Shown one piece after another: positions 32,799 to 42,000 of a stretch of DNA of 64,000 nt. A model generated the notes under the pieces. It searched no databases. It had not been told where the DNA came from and worked only from the letters and a program-made list of their open reading frames with translations. How positions within the stretch are numbered: position 1 is the stretch's first letter; the number at the start of each line of letters is the position of its first letter. The stretch covers positions 62,001 to 126,000 of the forward strand of contig NZ_JAACFS010000016.1 in the NCBI RefSeq assembly GCF_029051645.1, written 5' to 3'. Origin of the DNA: Bradyrhizobium sp. CSA112. Lineage in GTDB: Bacteria > Pseudomonadota > Alphaproteobacteria > Rhizobiales > Xanthobacteraceae. Made by a program: the position numbers and the translations under genes.

Positions 32799-33577
32799 TG
32801 ATTTGCCTCCTCGGCAATGCGGGGCCCAATGACAGGGACACTCGCCCGATCCATGATTGCTGCGAGATCGGCGAGGAGTTCGTCAGTCTGCATCCAGGCT
32901 AATCCGCAACGCATCTCGCCAAGCGGCGACGCCACAAGTTTGATGCAGCCGAGCTCGATCCTCGTGTATCCGGCACGCTCTGCCAGGCCGCCGGCGATGA
33001 CGCCATCGCCCAGCATGCCGATCGTGAAATCGCTATTCCAGCGTGTGAAGGCGTATGCCCGCGAAATGCGCGGCAGGATGGTTCCAAGGTCCTTGCCTCT
33101 GAAATCACGCCGATACCAGATGCCGCCAGAAAAGACGACGCGCCCGGTGATTTTCTCGGCAATCGGCGCGGTGATCTCGCAGCGATCTTCGCGCGCGAAA
33201 GCGGCATCAGGATCGGCATAGAACACGCGCAGCGAGGCGGCTTCGTCCTTCAGAGACGTTTCCGGCCAATCATAGATGCGCGCCGCTTGTGTTGCGACGA
33301 CCTCCCCATGCTCGTTCCGCCCGATCAGGACAAATGCCGTCTCCGGCGTAACGCCGCTCAGAGCCTCGTCAAAAGCCGGAACAAGCGGGCGCCAGCTATC
33401 GGAGTTGCGTCTGTTGGCTTCGATGAGGTCCTGCAGGCTGCCAAAAGACAGCGTTACTCCGCGATCCCTTGCAGCGGTGTCGGCCCAGAGGAAGAACCGC
33501 CCCAGCAGGCCCACGGGGCCGTATTTAACCTTGAGTTGAGTGGGTAGACGACCAGACGTCGGAAGAGGTTCCTGCAT
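32795..33577 (-). CDS. Hypothetical protein, GNAT-like acyltransferase fold
   Basis: This is a 260-residue protein of uncertain family. The middle region (AFVLIGRNEHGEVVATQAARIYDW) looks like the central beta strands of a GNAT acyltransferase, and SGGIWYRRDFRGKDLGTILPRISRAY resembles the acetyl-CoA-binding R/Q-x-x-G-x-G/A loop and following helix (RGKDLG). The end (AERAGYTRIELG) also fits a GNAT. No second domain is apparent. It is first of a two-gene unit with the SnoaL-like gene and diverges from the XRE regulator across a region holding the TAATTCTAGTTGAT motif. A role in tailoring the phosphonate or making a signal is possible but unproven. Confidence 0.65.
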   Translation of the reverse strand: MQEPLPTSGRLPTQLKVKYGPVGLLGRFFLWADTAARDRGVTLSFGSLQDLIEANRRNSDSWRPLVPAFDEALSGVTPETAFVLIGRNEHGEVVATQAARIYDWPETSLKDEAASLRVFYADPDAAFAREDRCEITAPIAEKITGRVVFSGGIWYRRDFRGKDLGTILPRISRAYAFTRWNSDFTIGMLGDGVIAGGLAERAGYTRIELGCIKLVASPLGEMRCGLAWMQTDELLADLAAIMDRASVPVIGPRIAEEANQ

Positions 33578-33649
33578 GGATTAATTCCCGCCGTTCTCAC
33601 ATCGTGTGGTTGAGGCCTAATAATCCGTGCATTTGTAACCCGCATGACA

Positions 33650-33663
33650 TAATTCTAGTTGAT
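33650..33663. promoter_or_regulatory. Second site of the pepM operator motif, in the GNAT/XRE intergenic region
   Basis: TAATTCTAGTTGAT at 33650-33663 is identical over 14 bp to the copy at 31242-31255. A shorter match, AGTTGATA, follows at 33677-33684. The site lies between the divergent GNAT-like gene (starts 33577) and the XRE regulator (starts 33743), which suggests that one regulator controls both transcription units and pepM. Confidence 0.6.
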
Positions 33664-33742
33664 AGTGTCACCCAGGAGTTGATATGCCGTCGTTCGCAGT
33701 TCCATTTGATTGTACCGGGCAGGAATTCAACCACGGTGCTTG

Positions 33743-34219
33743 ATGCCTTCTGAACCTTCCGAGAAGAAATCGAAATCCCGCGCGCCGAACAGGCGCGGCG
33801 CCAAAATCAGGGTTTCGTCGAAGAAGCCGACTCACGTCGACGAACACGTGGGGAAGCGGTTGCGTCTTAGGCGCAACCTCCTCGGCCTCAGTCAGGACGA
33901 ACTAGCAAGGCGTCTTGGCCTGACGTCTCAGCTCATCCAAAAATATGAGGCTGGGGAAACCCGGATCAGCGCGTCAAGACTCTACGGCATTGCCGTGCAA
34001 CTCGCTGCCCCGATCACATGGTTCTTCGACGAGTTGGAAGCCAAGAAACGACAGTCCGTCGGGTCGAAGCAAACCTCCGAAGCGCAGGATTGGAGTGAAC
34101 TCGTTACGAAGCGAGAGTCGCGTCAGCTCCTCGAACTCTACTTCGGCATTACTGATGAGCGGTTACGCCGGAAGTTGATGGAAGTCGCGCAACTTCTGAA
34201 GACAACTGACGCGGAATAA
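33743..34219 (+). CDS. XRE-family helix-turn-helix regulator
   Basis: This 158-residue protein begins with a basic, disordered leader (residues 1-32) followed by a Cro/CI-type helix-turn-helix at about 37-90: VGKRLRLRRNLLGLSQDELA, then TSQLIQKYEAGETRISASRL. This resembles the PhrR/PraR group of rhizobial repressors. The C-terminal 60 residues are charged and helical and may dimerise or bind a ligand. The ATG at 33743 has a weak ribosome-binding site; TTG 33710 in frame would add 11 residues. Because the repeated TAATTCTAGTTGAT motif lies in its own promoter region and upstream of pepM, it is the best candidate for the local phosphonate regulator. That link is inferred. Confidence 0.85.
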   Translation: MPSEPSEKKSKSRAPNRRGAKIRVSSKKPTHVDEHVGKRLRLRRNLLGLSQDELARRLGLTSQLIQKYEAGETRISASRLYGIAVQLAAPITWFFDELEAKKRQSVGSKQTSEAQDWSELVTKRESRQLLELYFGITDERLRRKLMEVAQLLKTTDAE

Positions 34220-34284
34220 GGGCCCAGCAAGAGCAGGAAACGGAGAGGCGCTGAACCGAACCGAGCTAGATTTGTTAGAGGACG

Positions 34285-34310
34285 GGCGCCGCCAGTCAGG
34301 GGCCGGCGCC
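34285..34310. terminator. GC-rich hairpin between convergent genes
   Basis: GGCGCCG (34285-34291) pairs with CGGCGCC (34304-34310) around a 12-nt loop, between the XRE gene (ends 34219) and the molybdoenzyme gene (ends 34318). No T-run follows on either strand, so its strength as a terminator is doubtful. Confidence 0.35.
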
Positions 34311-34317
34311 ACCTCCG

Positions 34318-36639
34318 CTACATCGGATCGAAAGCGCGGATCGGCGGCAGATTGCCGTTGAAGCGCTCCACCTCGACAGTCGTGAGTTGACCGGTGCAGC
34401 CCTGCGCGAAGGATGAGGTGCCGATGTCGCGTGTGAGCACATTCGGATTGCCGTGAACGCAGAGCGGTGTCTCTTCCTCCGGATCCATCGGGTCGTACCA
34501 CGCGCCGGTCGGTAGCTGGACGACACCGGGAGCGATGCCGTCGGTGATGTGCACCGCGGCAAGACAGGCTCCGCGTCCGTTGAACAGGCGGATGACGTCG
34601 CCATCCACGATCCCGCGAACGTCCGCGTCGCGCGGATTCATGCGCGCGACCTCGCGGCCGCGATGTTTGGCCCCGGTCGAATGTCCGCCGAAGTCGAGCT
34701 GGCCATGCAAACGCGTCACCGGCTGATTGGCGACAAGGAAGCACGGCGAGCCCGGCTTGGGCATGTCGGTCCTCTCGAGCCAGACGGGATGGCCCGGGCA
34801 GTCCGCATCGCCATGGCCCGCGATCTTCGTCGAGAAAATCTCGATCCGTCCGCTTGGTGTCGGAAGGGGATCAGCGATCGGGTCTTCGCGGAAGCGGCGC
34901 AGCTTACCGCCGTCGTCGAGGTGTTGCGGCACGATCAGGCTGCCGCGCTCCCAGAACTCCTCGAAGCTCGGGGCCGGGAGGCCGCGCGCGGCGAGCGAGG
35001 CACGGGTCGGCTCGTAGAGATGCGCCAGCCACTGCCGTGCCGTGCGGCCTTCGGTAAAGGCGTCACGGGCGCCGAGACGTTCGGCAATATCGGCGAAGAT
35101 CTCATAGTCATCACGCGCGAGGCCAAACGGCTCCGCGATCCGATGCATGGCGACCATCAGCGGATCGTTGGTGGAATAACCGATGTCCTCGCGCTCGAGC
35201 GTCATCGTGCAGGGCAGGACGATATCGGCGTGGCGGGCCGTGGCAGTCCAGGCGAGCTCATGCACCACCAGCGTGTCGAGCCGGGCGAAGGCCTTGCGCA
35301 GGCGGTTGAGATCCTGGTGGTGGTGGAAGGGATTGCCGCCTGCCCAGTAGACGAGACGGATGTCCGGATAGCCGCGTGTCTCGCCATTGTAGCGATAGGT
35401 GGTGCCGGGATTGAGCAGCATATCGGCGATGCGGGCCACTGGAATGAAATCCGCGACACCATTGCGGCCTTGCCCCAGCGTCGGCCCCGGCACGTCGTTC
35501 ACGCGGCGGCCGTAATAGCCGATCGCACCGAGCGAATAAGCGTAGCCGCCTCCAGGCAGACCGATCTGGCCGAGAGCTGCCGCCAGCACCATGCCCATCC
35601 ACACCGGCTGCTCGCCATGTTCGGCGCGCTGCAGCGAATGGGAGACCGTGATGAGCGCCCTCCGCCCGGCAAGGCGATGCGCGAGCTTTCGGATGGTATG
35701 AGGGTCGATGCCGCAGATCGTTGCGGCCCACTCAGCGCTCTTGGGTTGGCCATCAGTCTCGCCTGTCAGATAGCGCAGGAAGACCGGCCAACCTTCAGTG
35801 TAGCGATCGAGGAAGGCCCGATCGTGCAGGCCTTCGCTGACCAGCGTGTGGACGATGCCGAGCATCAGGGCCGTGTCGGTGCCGGGCACGGCCGTCATCC
35901 ATTCGGCACCGGCCTCCGCGGGCAGATCGTCGCGCAGCGGACTGACCAGGATGAACTCGCAGCCACGCCGGCGCGCCGCGGCCATGGCGCCGCGCTCGAC
36001 ATGCTTGCTGATCGAACCGCCGGCCACCATGGAGTTCTTCAGCGCCATGCCGCCGAACGCCAGCACGATCTCGCTTTCGGCCGCGATCTGCTCCCAGGTG
36101 ACGTTGCGCTTGGTGATGTCTTCGTAACCCGCCAGGATCTGCGGCAGCAGCACGGAGGACGCGCCCGAGGAATAGCTGTTTACCGAACGCACATAGCCGC
36201 CCATTGCGATGTTGAGGAAGCGGTGAACCTGGCTCTGTGCGTGATGAAAGCGGCCCGCGCTCGACCAGCCATAGGAACCGCCGAAGACGGCACCGGGGCC
36301 GCTTGTGTCGCGGATGCGCGATAGCTCGCCAGCCAGGAGGTCGAGCGCCTTCTCCCAGCTGACGGAGACGAATTCGTCGCGGCCGCGGCGATCATCGGGG
36401 CCGGGGCCACGCTCGAGCCAGCCGCGACGTATCGCGGGCTGGGCGATGCGCGCCTGATGGCGCAACGCGCCGGGGAAGTTGCCGATGATGCCGTTCGGAT
36501 CAGGATCCCCCGCATACGGCCTGACTTCGAGTCCAGCCTCGCTGTGACGCGCCGAGAACACGCCCCAGTGCGAGGTGTGCGGCTTGAAGCCGTCCGACAG
36601 ATCGAGGCCGGGATCGGGGTAGCCAATCATCTCGTTCAT
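34318..36639 (-). CDS. Molybdopterin oxidoreductase of the biotin sulfoxide/DMSO/TMAO reductase type
   Basis: This 773-residue bis-MGD enzyme is of the BisC/TorA/DorA subgroup. The start at 36639 has AGGAAGACGTG before it. There is no N-terminal Fe-S cysteine motif and no Tat signal, which fits cytoplasmic BisC better than periplasmic TorA. The FGGSYGWSSAGRFHHAQSQ segment contains the serine expected to ligate molybdenum. Other family blocks are NSYSSGA, LVYWAGGNPFHHHQDLN, ADIVLPCTMTLEREDIG and the C-terminal molydop-binding domain (TRLHGQLDFGG, ARMNPRDADVRGI). It should reduce S- or N-oxides such as biotin or methionine sulfoxide. The neighbouring genes give no further clue. Confidence 0.88.
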   Translation of the reverse strand: MNEMIGYPDPGLDLSDGFKPHTSHWGVFSARHSEAGLEVRPYAGDPDPNGIIGNFPGALRHQARIAQPAIRRGWLERGPGPDDRRGRDEFVSVSWEKALDLLAGELSRIRDTSGPGAVFGGSYGWSSAGRFHHAQSQVHRFLNIAMGGYVRSVNSYSSGASSVLLPQILAGYEDITKRNVTWEQIAAESEIVLAFGGMALKNSMVAGGSISKHVERGAMAAARRRGCEFILVSPLRDDLPAEAGAEWMTAVPGTDTALMLGIVHTLVSEGLHDRAFLDRYTEGWPVFLRYLTGETDGQPKSAEWAATICGIDPHTIRKLAHRLAGRRALITVSHSLQRAEHGEQPVWMGMVLAAALGQIGLPGGGYAYSLGAIGYYGRRVNDVPGPTLGQGRNGVADFIPVARIADMLLNPGTTYRYNGETRGYPDIRLVYWAGGNPFHHHQDLNRLRKAFARLDTLVVHELAWTATARHADIVLPCTMTLEREDIGYSTNDPLMVAMHRIAEPFGLARDDYEIFADIAERLGARDAFTEGRTARQWLAHLYEPTRASLAARGLPAPSFEEFWERGSLIVPQHLDDGGKLRRFREDPIADPLPTPSGRIEIFSTKIAGHGDADCPGHPVWLERTDMPKPGSPCFLVANQPVTRLHGQLDFGGHSTGAKHRGREVARMNPRDADVRGIVDGDVIRLFNGRGACLAAVHITDGIAPGVVQLPTGAWYDPMDPEEETPLCVHGNPNVLTRDIGTSSFAQGCTGQLTTVEVERFNGNLPPIRAFDPM

Positions 36640-36940
36640 CACGTCTTCCTTATCGCAGAGCGGCGGTCGGGCGCGACCCCTGTCGCGACTATCCAACAGT
36701 ATACTGATCCGCTTTCCAATGTCGTCGCTTCAGCACTGCTGGAAACGCAGGGGTGCCCGCGATCAATGTGAGTGGGCCGTCACGTGCACAATCTGGTTGG
36801 GGTGCCACGCCACAAGAAAGCGCGATCTCGTGGGTGGTTTCAGCCGTTGTGTTAGCCAGCCCGGGCTATGCCGTCTCTTCCTTAGGTAATCGACGTCGCG
36901 CCGTCCGTTGCGCAGTTCGGCTCGGCAAGGAGATGACCTC
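36640..36940. other. Intergenic region, 301 bp
   Basis: Lies upstream of the minus-strand molybdoenzyme and downstream of the minus-strand TetR gene. It presumably holds the molybdoenzyme promoter. No gene, repeat or strong hairpin is supported. Confidence 0.4.
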
Positions 36941-37540
36941 TCACGTCGTCGACTGTTCTTCGAAAACTTTGACGGATACGTTCGCCACTTGTCGCAGTGC
37001 TTCGCGATCGGCGCCTGATGAAGCCATCACGCCCATGCCGGCGGACACCGCCGAAAGATAGCGTGCCAGCGCGGCAGGGTCGGCGGTCTGCTTCAGATCG
37101 CCCTCCTTCTTCGCCCTGACGAAGCGTTCGCGCAGCTGATCCTCGGTCAGTGCACGGCGCGCTGCGAGCTCGAAGGGAACGTTCTCCGAACCGGTACCGC
37201 AGGCAAGGCCGCCTTGCACGAGCAGGCAACCGGGCGGATTGTCGGGATCGGTTTGGCTGTCTGCGGTACCCATGAGCATCCGCTCTGCGACGTCCCGGGC
37301 GGTCGGCGCACTCAAAACCCCCTCCATCCAGTCCGCACGTTTGGCCGTGTACCGGTCGAGGGCAGCCTTCAGGAGACCTTCCTTATTTCCAAATGCCGCA
37401 TAGAGGCTCGGCGGGTTAATGCCCATCGCCTCGGTAAGCTGGGCAATGGTCGCACCCTCATAGCCATGTCTCCAGAAGACTTCCATCGCCTGATCCAATG
37501 CGGCATCGGCGTCGAATTCTCTCGGGCGTCCCATGGCCAT
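36941..37540 (-). CDS. TetR/AcrR-family repressor of the adjacent RND pump
   Basis: This 199-residue regulator has an N-terminal TetR helix-turn-helix (ALDQAMEVFWRHGYEGATIAQL then INPPSLYAAFGNKEGLL, about residues 14-57), followed by a helical ligand domain with the CLLVQGGLACG segment seen in AcrR/YxaF-like members. It is divergent from the RND pump genes. A perfect 15-bp inverted repeat at 37701-37736, overlapping the pump's ribosome-binding site, is its probable operator. It likely represses the pump and is released by a hydrophobic drug-like ligand. Confidence 0.88.
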   Translation of the reverse strand: MAMGRPREFDADAALDQAMEVFWRHGYEGATIAQLTEAMGINPPSLYAAFGNKEGLLKAALDRYTAKRADWMEGVLSAPTARDVAERMLMGTADSQTDPDNPPGCLLVQGGLACGTGSENVPFELAARRALTEDQLRERFVRAKKEGDLKQTADPAALARYLSAVSAGMGVMASSGADREALRQVANVSVKVFEEQSTT

Positions 37541-37700
37541 TCGCGTTACTCCCTTGAAGCCGACGCCGTTTTCCGCTCGGCGTTCAATCCTCTAACCTTC
37601 TGATTTATCGTGGTTCTTTTATTTGATTTCCAGTCTTGCGGCTTGCGACATAAGATTTTCGTAGTGTGCAGTACATAAGTATCTTGCAGAGTGCCGTCCA

Positions 37701-37736
37701 GCTCCATATCTGTAGCGAGCACTACAGATATGGAGC
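37701..37736. promoter_or_regulatory. Perfect inverted repeat, probable TetR operator
   Basis: GCTCCATATCTGTAG (37701-37715) and CTACAGATATGGAGC (37722-37736) are exact inverted copies around the spacer CGAGCA. The right arm includes GGAG, the likely Shine-Dalgarno of the membrane-fusion gene (ATG 37743), so a bound dimer pair or an RNA hairpin would directly block pump expression. Confidence 0.8.
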
Positions 37737-37742
37737 GCGCAA

Positions 37743-38984
37743 ATGCCCCCAACCGCCAATACCTCCCGTTCCAGCCGATTCCGACACGTTATCGGCGGCG
37801 TTGCCATCATCGGCGTCCTCGCGGCAGCCGGTTCGATCGCGAGCGGCCGCTATTTTCATGCGGCCCAGGCGACCACAGGGACCGCACCCGAGCAGGCCGT
37901 CTCCGTCACGATCGCGGTGATCGAACCGCGTCGGACCGCGCTGTGGGATGACTTCTCCGGACGTCTCGAAGCCGTCAACCGCGTCGAGCTCCGCCCACGC
38001 GTCGCTGGCGCGATTCTGTCGGCCAACTTTGCCGAGGGCGCGTTGGTGAAAGCCGGCGATGTCCTGTTCAAGATTGATCCCGCGCCCTACGCCGCCGAAG
38101 TGGATAAGGCGAGCGCGCAGCTCGAGGCAGCCAAAGCGCGTGCGATCTTCACTGCGAGCGAAGTCGAGCGCGGCGCGCAGCTCGTCGGTAATGCCGTCGT
38201 CACGCGGCGCGATTTCGATCAGCGCGAGAACGCCAATCGCGAGGCGATTGCGAACGTGAAGGCGGCCGAAGCGACGCTGCAGACTGCAAAGCTCAATCTG
38301 GACTACACCGAGGTCCGCGCACCCGTCGATGGCCGCGTCGGCAAGATCGAGGTGACAGTCGGAAATCTCGTGGCCGCAGGGACTGCCTCCCCGGTTCTGA
38401 CTTCTCTTGTCTCTGTCAACCCGATCTATGCGAGTTTCGATGCGGACGAAGAGATCGTGCTGCGGGCGCTGAACTCCATTGCAGATAGTTCGGGCAAGCG
38501 CGGCAATCTTGATCAAATACCCGTCGAGATGACCACCTCTGGCGGCACATCGGCCACAGGCCATATCCAGTTGATCGACAACCAGGTCAACGGCCAGAGC
38601 GGCACGATACGCGTCCGCGCGGTATTCCAGAACAAGGATGGACGCCTCATCCCCGGCCAGTTCGCGCGGGTGCGGATGGGCCAGCCTCAGCAACAGACGC
38701 TGGTGATGATCGACGAGCGCGCCATCGGTACCGATCAGGATAAGAAGTTCGTTATGGTGGTCAGCGACGACAACCGCGCGGTCTATCGCGGAATAACGCT
38801 CGGCGGCGCCGTCGACGGGCTCCGTATCGTGACGGGTGGCCTAAAATCCGGTGACCGCATCGTCGTCAACGGCCTACAGCGGGTACGCCCGGGCGCGCTC
38901 CTGAAGACCGAAATTGCGGAGATGGGCTCGCGCGGACCGCAGCAAGCATCGAACGCCGGCAGCCGGCAAATCGTGCAGCGCTAA
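37743..38984 (+). CDS. RND efflux periplasmic adaptor (membrane-fusion protein, AcrA/MexA-like)
   Basis: This 413-residue HlyD-family adaptor has an N-terminal membrane anchor (HVIGGVAIIGVLAAAGSIASG) with no lipobox cysteine. It continues with the first barrel/lipoyl half (VELRPRVAGAILSANFAEG, VKAGDVLFKIDP), a helical hairpin at about residues 115-185, the second lipoyl half (TEVRAPVDGRVGKIEVTVG) and a C-terminal beta-barrel/MP domain. It bridges the inner-membrane RND pump to an outer-membrane channel. It is 26 bp upstream of the pump gene. No TolC/OprM-type partner lies in the window. Confidence 0.92.
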   Translation: MPPTANTSRSSRFRHVIGGVAIIGVLAAAGSIASGRYFHAAQATTGTAPEQAVSVTIAVIEPRRTALWDDFSGRLEAVNRVELRPRVAGAILSANFAEGALVKAGDVLFKIDPAPYAAEVDKASAQLEAAKARAIFTASEVERGAQLVGNAVVTRRDFDQRENANREAIANVKAAEATLQTAKLNLDYTEVRAPVDGRVGKIEVTVGNLVAAGTASPVLTSLVSVNPIYASFDADEEIVLRALNSIADSSGKRGNLDQIPVEMTTSGGTSATGHIQLIDNQVNGQSGTIRVRAVFQNKDGRLIPGQFARVRMGQPQQQTLVMIDERAIGTDQDKKFVMVVSDDNRAVYRGITLGGAVDGLRIVTGGLKSGDRIVVNGLQRVRPGALLKTEIAEMGSRGPQQASNAGSRQIVQR

Positions 38985-39010
38985 CGACCGTCAGCGCTTG
39001 GGGCATAGCA

Positions 39011-42000
39011 ATGAATCTCTCAAAGTTCTTCATCGATCGGCCGATTTTTGCCGGTGTGCTTTCGATCGTGATCTTCCTGGCAGGCCTGATCTCGCTCTTT
39101 GCGATGCCGATCTCGGAGTATCCGGACGTCGTGCCGCCCTCCGTGGTGGTGCGCGCGACCTACCCCGGCGCCAATCCGAAGGTGATCGCGGAGACAGTGG
39201 CAACGCCGATCGAGGAGCAGATCAACGGCGTCGAGAACATGCTCTACATGAGCAGCCAGGCAACCACCGACGGGGCGATGACGCTGACGGTGACGTTCCG
39301 CCTCGGCACCGATCCTGACAAGGCGACACAGCTTGTGCAGAACCGCGTGCAGCAGGCCGAGCCGCGCCTGCCGGCGGTAGTTCGCCAGCTCGGCATTATC
39401 ACCAAGAAGAGCTCGCCCGACCTCACCATGGTCGTGCACCTGCTGTCGCCAAACAATCGCTACGACATGACGTATCTCCGCAACTACGCGGTGCTGAACG
39501 TCAAGGACCGCCTTGCGCGGATCGACGGCGTCGGTGATGTCCAGCTCTACGGTGCCGGCGACTACTCGATGCGCGTCTGGGTCGACCCGCAGAAGGCCGC
39601 CGAGCACGGCCTGACCGCAAGCGACATCGTGAGGGCGATCCAGGCGCAGAACGTCGAGGCCGCCGCCGGCGTGGTCGGCTCCTCGCCGAGCGTCAAGGGC
39701 ATCGACCTTCAGATGTCGGTCAACGCCGAAGGCCGGCTCGCGAGTGATGAACAGTTCGGCGACATCGTGGTCAAGACCGGTTCGCGTGGCGAGGTGGTGC
39801 GGCTGCGCGACGTCGCGCGCATCGAATTAGGTGCGTCCGAATACGGCCTGCGCTCGCTGCTCGACAACAAACAGGCGGTGGCGATCCCGATCTTCCAGGC
39901 GCCGGGCTCCAACGCGCTCCAGATCTCCGACCATGTCCGCGCCACCATGGCCGAGATCAAGAAGAACATGCCCGAGGGCGTATCCTACCAGATCGTCTAC
40001 GACCCCACACAGTTCGTGCGCTCGTCGATCGAGGCGGTGATCCACACGCTGCTGGAAGCGATCGCGCTGGTGGTACTGGTGGTCATCCTGTTCCTCCAAA
40101 CCTGGCGGGCTTCCATCATTCCGCTCCTGGCCGTGCCGGTGTCGATTGTCGGCACATTCGCCGTGATGTACGTGTTCGGCTTCTCCATTAATGCGCTCAG
40201 CCTGTTCGGCCTGGTGCTCGCGATCGGCATCGTCGTCGACGACGCTATCGTCGTGGTCGAGAACGTCGAGCGCAACATCGAGGCCGGGCTGTCGCCGCGA
40301 GACGCCACCTATCAGGCAATGCGGGAGGTTTCCGGCCCCATCATCGCGATCGCACTGGTCTTGATTGCCGTATTCGTTCCCCTCGCCTTCATCTCCGGCC
40401 TCACCGGGCAATTCTACAAGCAGTTCGCGCTGACGATCGCGATCTCGACTGTGATCTCCGCGATCAACTCCCTGACACTGTCGCCGGCATTGTCGGCGTT
40501 GCTGCTCAAGGGCCACAATGAGCCCAAGGACAGGCTTACCCTCATTCTGGAAAAAGGGCTCGGCTGGTTCTTCCGCGGCTTCAACCGCGCCTTCACGCGC
40601 GCCTCGGAGAATTATAGCGGCAGCGTGTCCAAAGTGATCTCCGGCAAGGCGGCGGTGATGGGCGTCTATCTGCTCCTGATCGGCCTGACCGCCCTGCTCT
40701 TCCAGCAGGTGCCGAGCGGCTTCGTCCCGGGTCAGGACAAGCAGTACCTCGTCGGCTTCGCACGCCTGCCCGACGGCGCCACGCTCGACCGCACCGAAGA
40801 GGTCATCCGCAAGATGAGCGACATTGCGCTGACGCAGCCCGGCGTCGAGAGCTCGGTGGCGTTTCCCGGCCTGTCGATCTCCGGTTTCACCAACTCCTCC
40901 AACGCCGGCATCGTGTTCTCTACCTTGAAGCCGTTCGACGAGCGCAAGGATCCCGCGCTGAGTGGCCACGCGATCGCGGCCGAGCTGAACAAGAAATATG
41001 CCGGGATCCAGGAGTCCTTCATCGCCATGTTCCCGCCGCCTCCGGTCAACGGGCTCGGCACCATTGGCGGCTTCAAGCTCCAGATCGAGGACCGCGCGGG
41101 CCTCGGCTATGACGCGCTGAACGAGGCGACCAACGCGTTCATGGCCGCGATGCAGAAGGCGCCGGAAATCGCCGGCGTCTTCTCGAGCTTCCAGGTCAAC
41201 GTGCCACAGTTGTTCGCCGACATTGACCGCACCAAGGCCTTGCAGCTCGGCGTGCCCGTGACAGAGGTCTTCAGCACGCTGCAGATCTATCTGGGCTCGT
41301 ACTACGTCAACGACTTCAACAAATTTGGCCGCACCTATTCGGTCCGTGTGCAGGCCGACGCGCCGTTCCGCGCGCGGGCCGACGACATCAGGCAATTGAA
41401 GGTGCGCTCGTCTTCCGGCGACATGATCCCGCTCTCGGCGCTCTTGACGATTCGCCAGAGCGCTGGGCCTGAACGCGCGATTCGTTACAACGGTTTCTTG
41501 TCCTCCGACGTCAACGCCGCGGCAGCGCCCGGCTACTCCTCCGGCCAGGCTCAGGAAGCGGCGACGCGCACCGCCGCCGAAGTGCTACCGCCTGGCTTCG
41601 CCTTTGAATGGACCGACCTGACCTATCAGGAGTTTATCGCCGGAAACTCCGGCATCTGGGTTTTTCCACTCGCGATCCTCCTCGTGTTCCTGGTGCTGGC
41701 TGCGCTCTATGAGAGCCTGACCCTGCCCCTGTCGATCATCATGATCGTGCCAATGGGGCTGCTTGCCGCGATGTTCGGCGTCTGGATGTCGAAGGGCGAC
41801 AATAACGTCTTTACCCAGATCGGATTGATCGTGCTGGTGGGATTGTCTGCCAAGAACGCGATCCTTATCGTCGAATTCGCGCGCGAACTGGAGTTCGCCG
41901 GTCGTTCGCCGATCCGGGCAGCGATCGAGGCAAGCCGCCTGCGGCTGCGTCCGATCCTGATGACTTCGATGGCATTCATCATGGGCGTCTTGCCGCTGGT

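Noticed and set aside
34549..36324. Open frame of 591 codons on the plus strand
   Set aside because: Antisense of the molybdopterin oxidoreductase; no recognisable domain or ribosome-binding site.
39827..41395. Open frame of 522 codons on the minus strand
   Set aside because: Antisense of the RND pump gene; no protein-like pattern.
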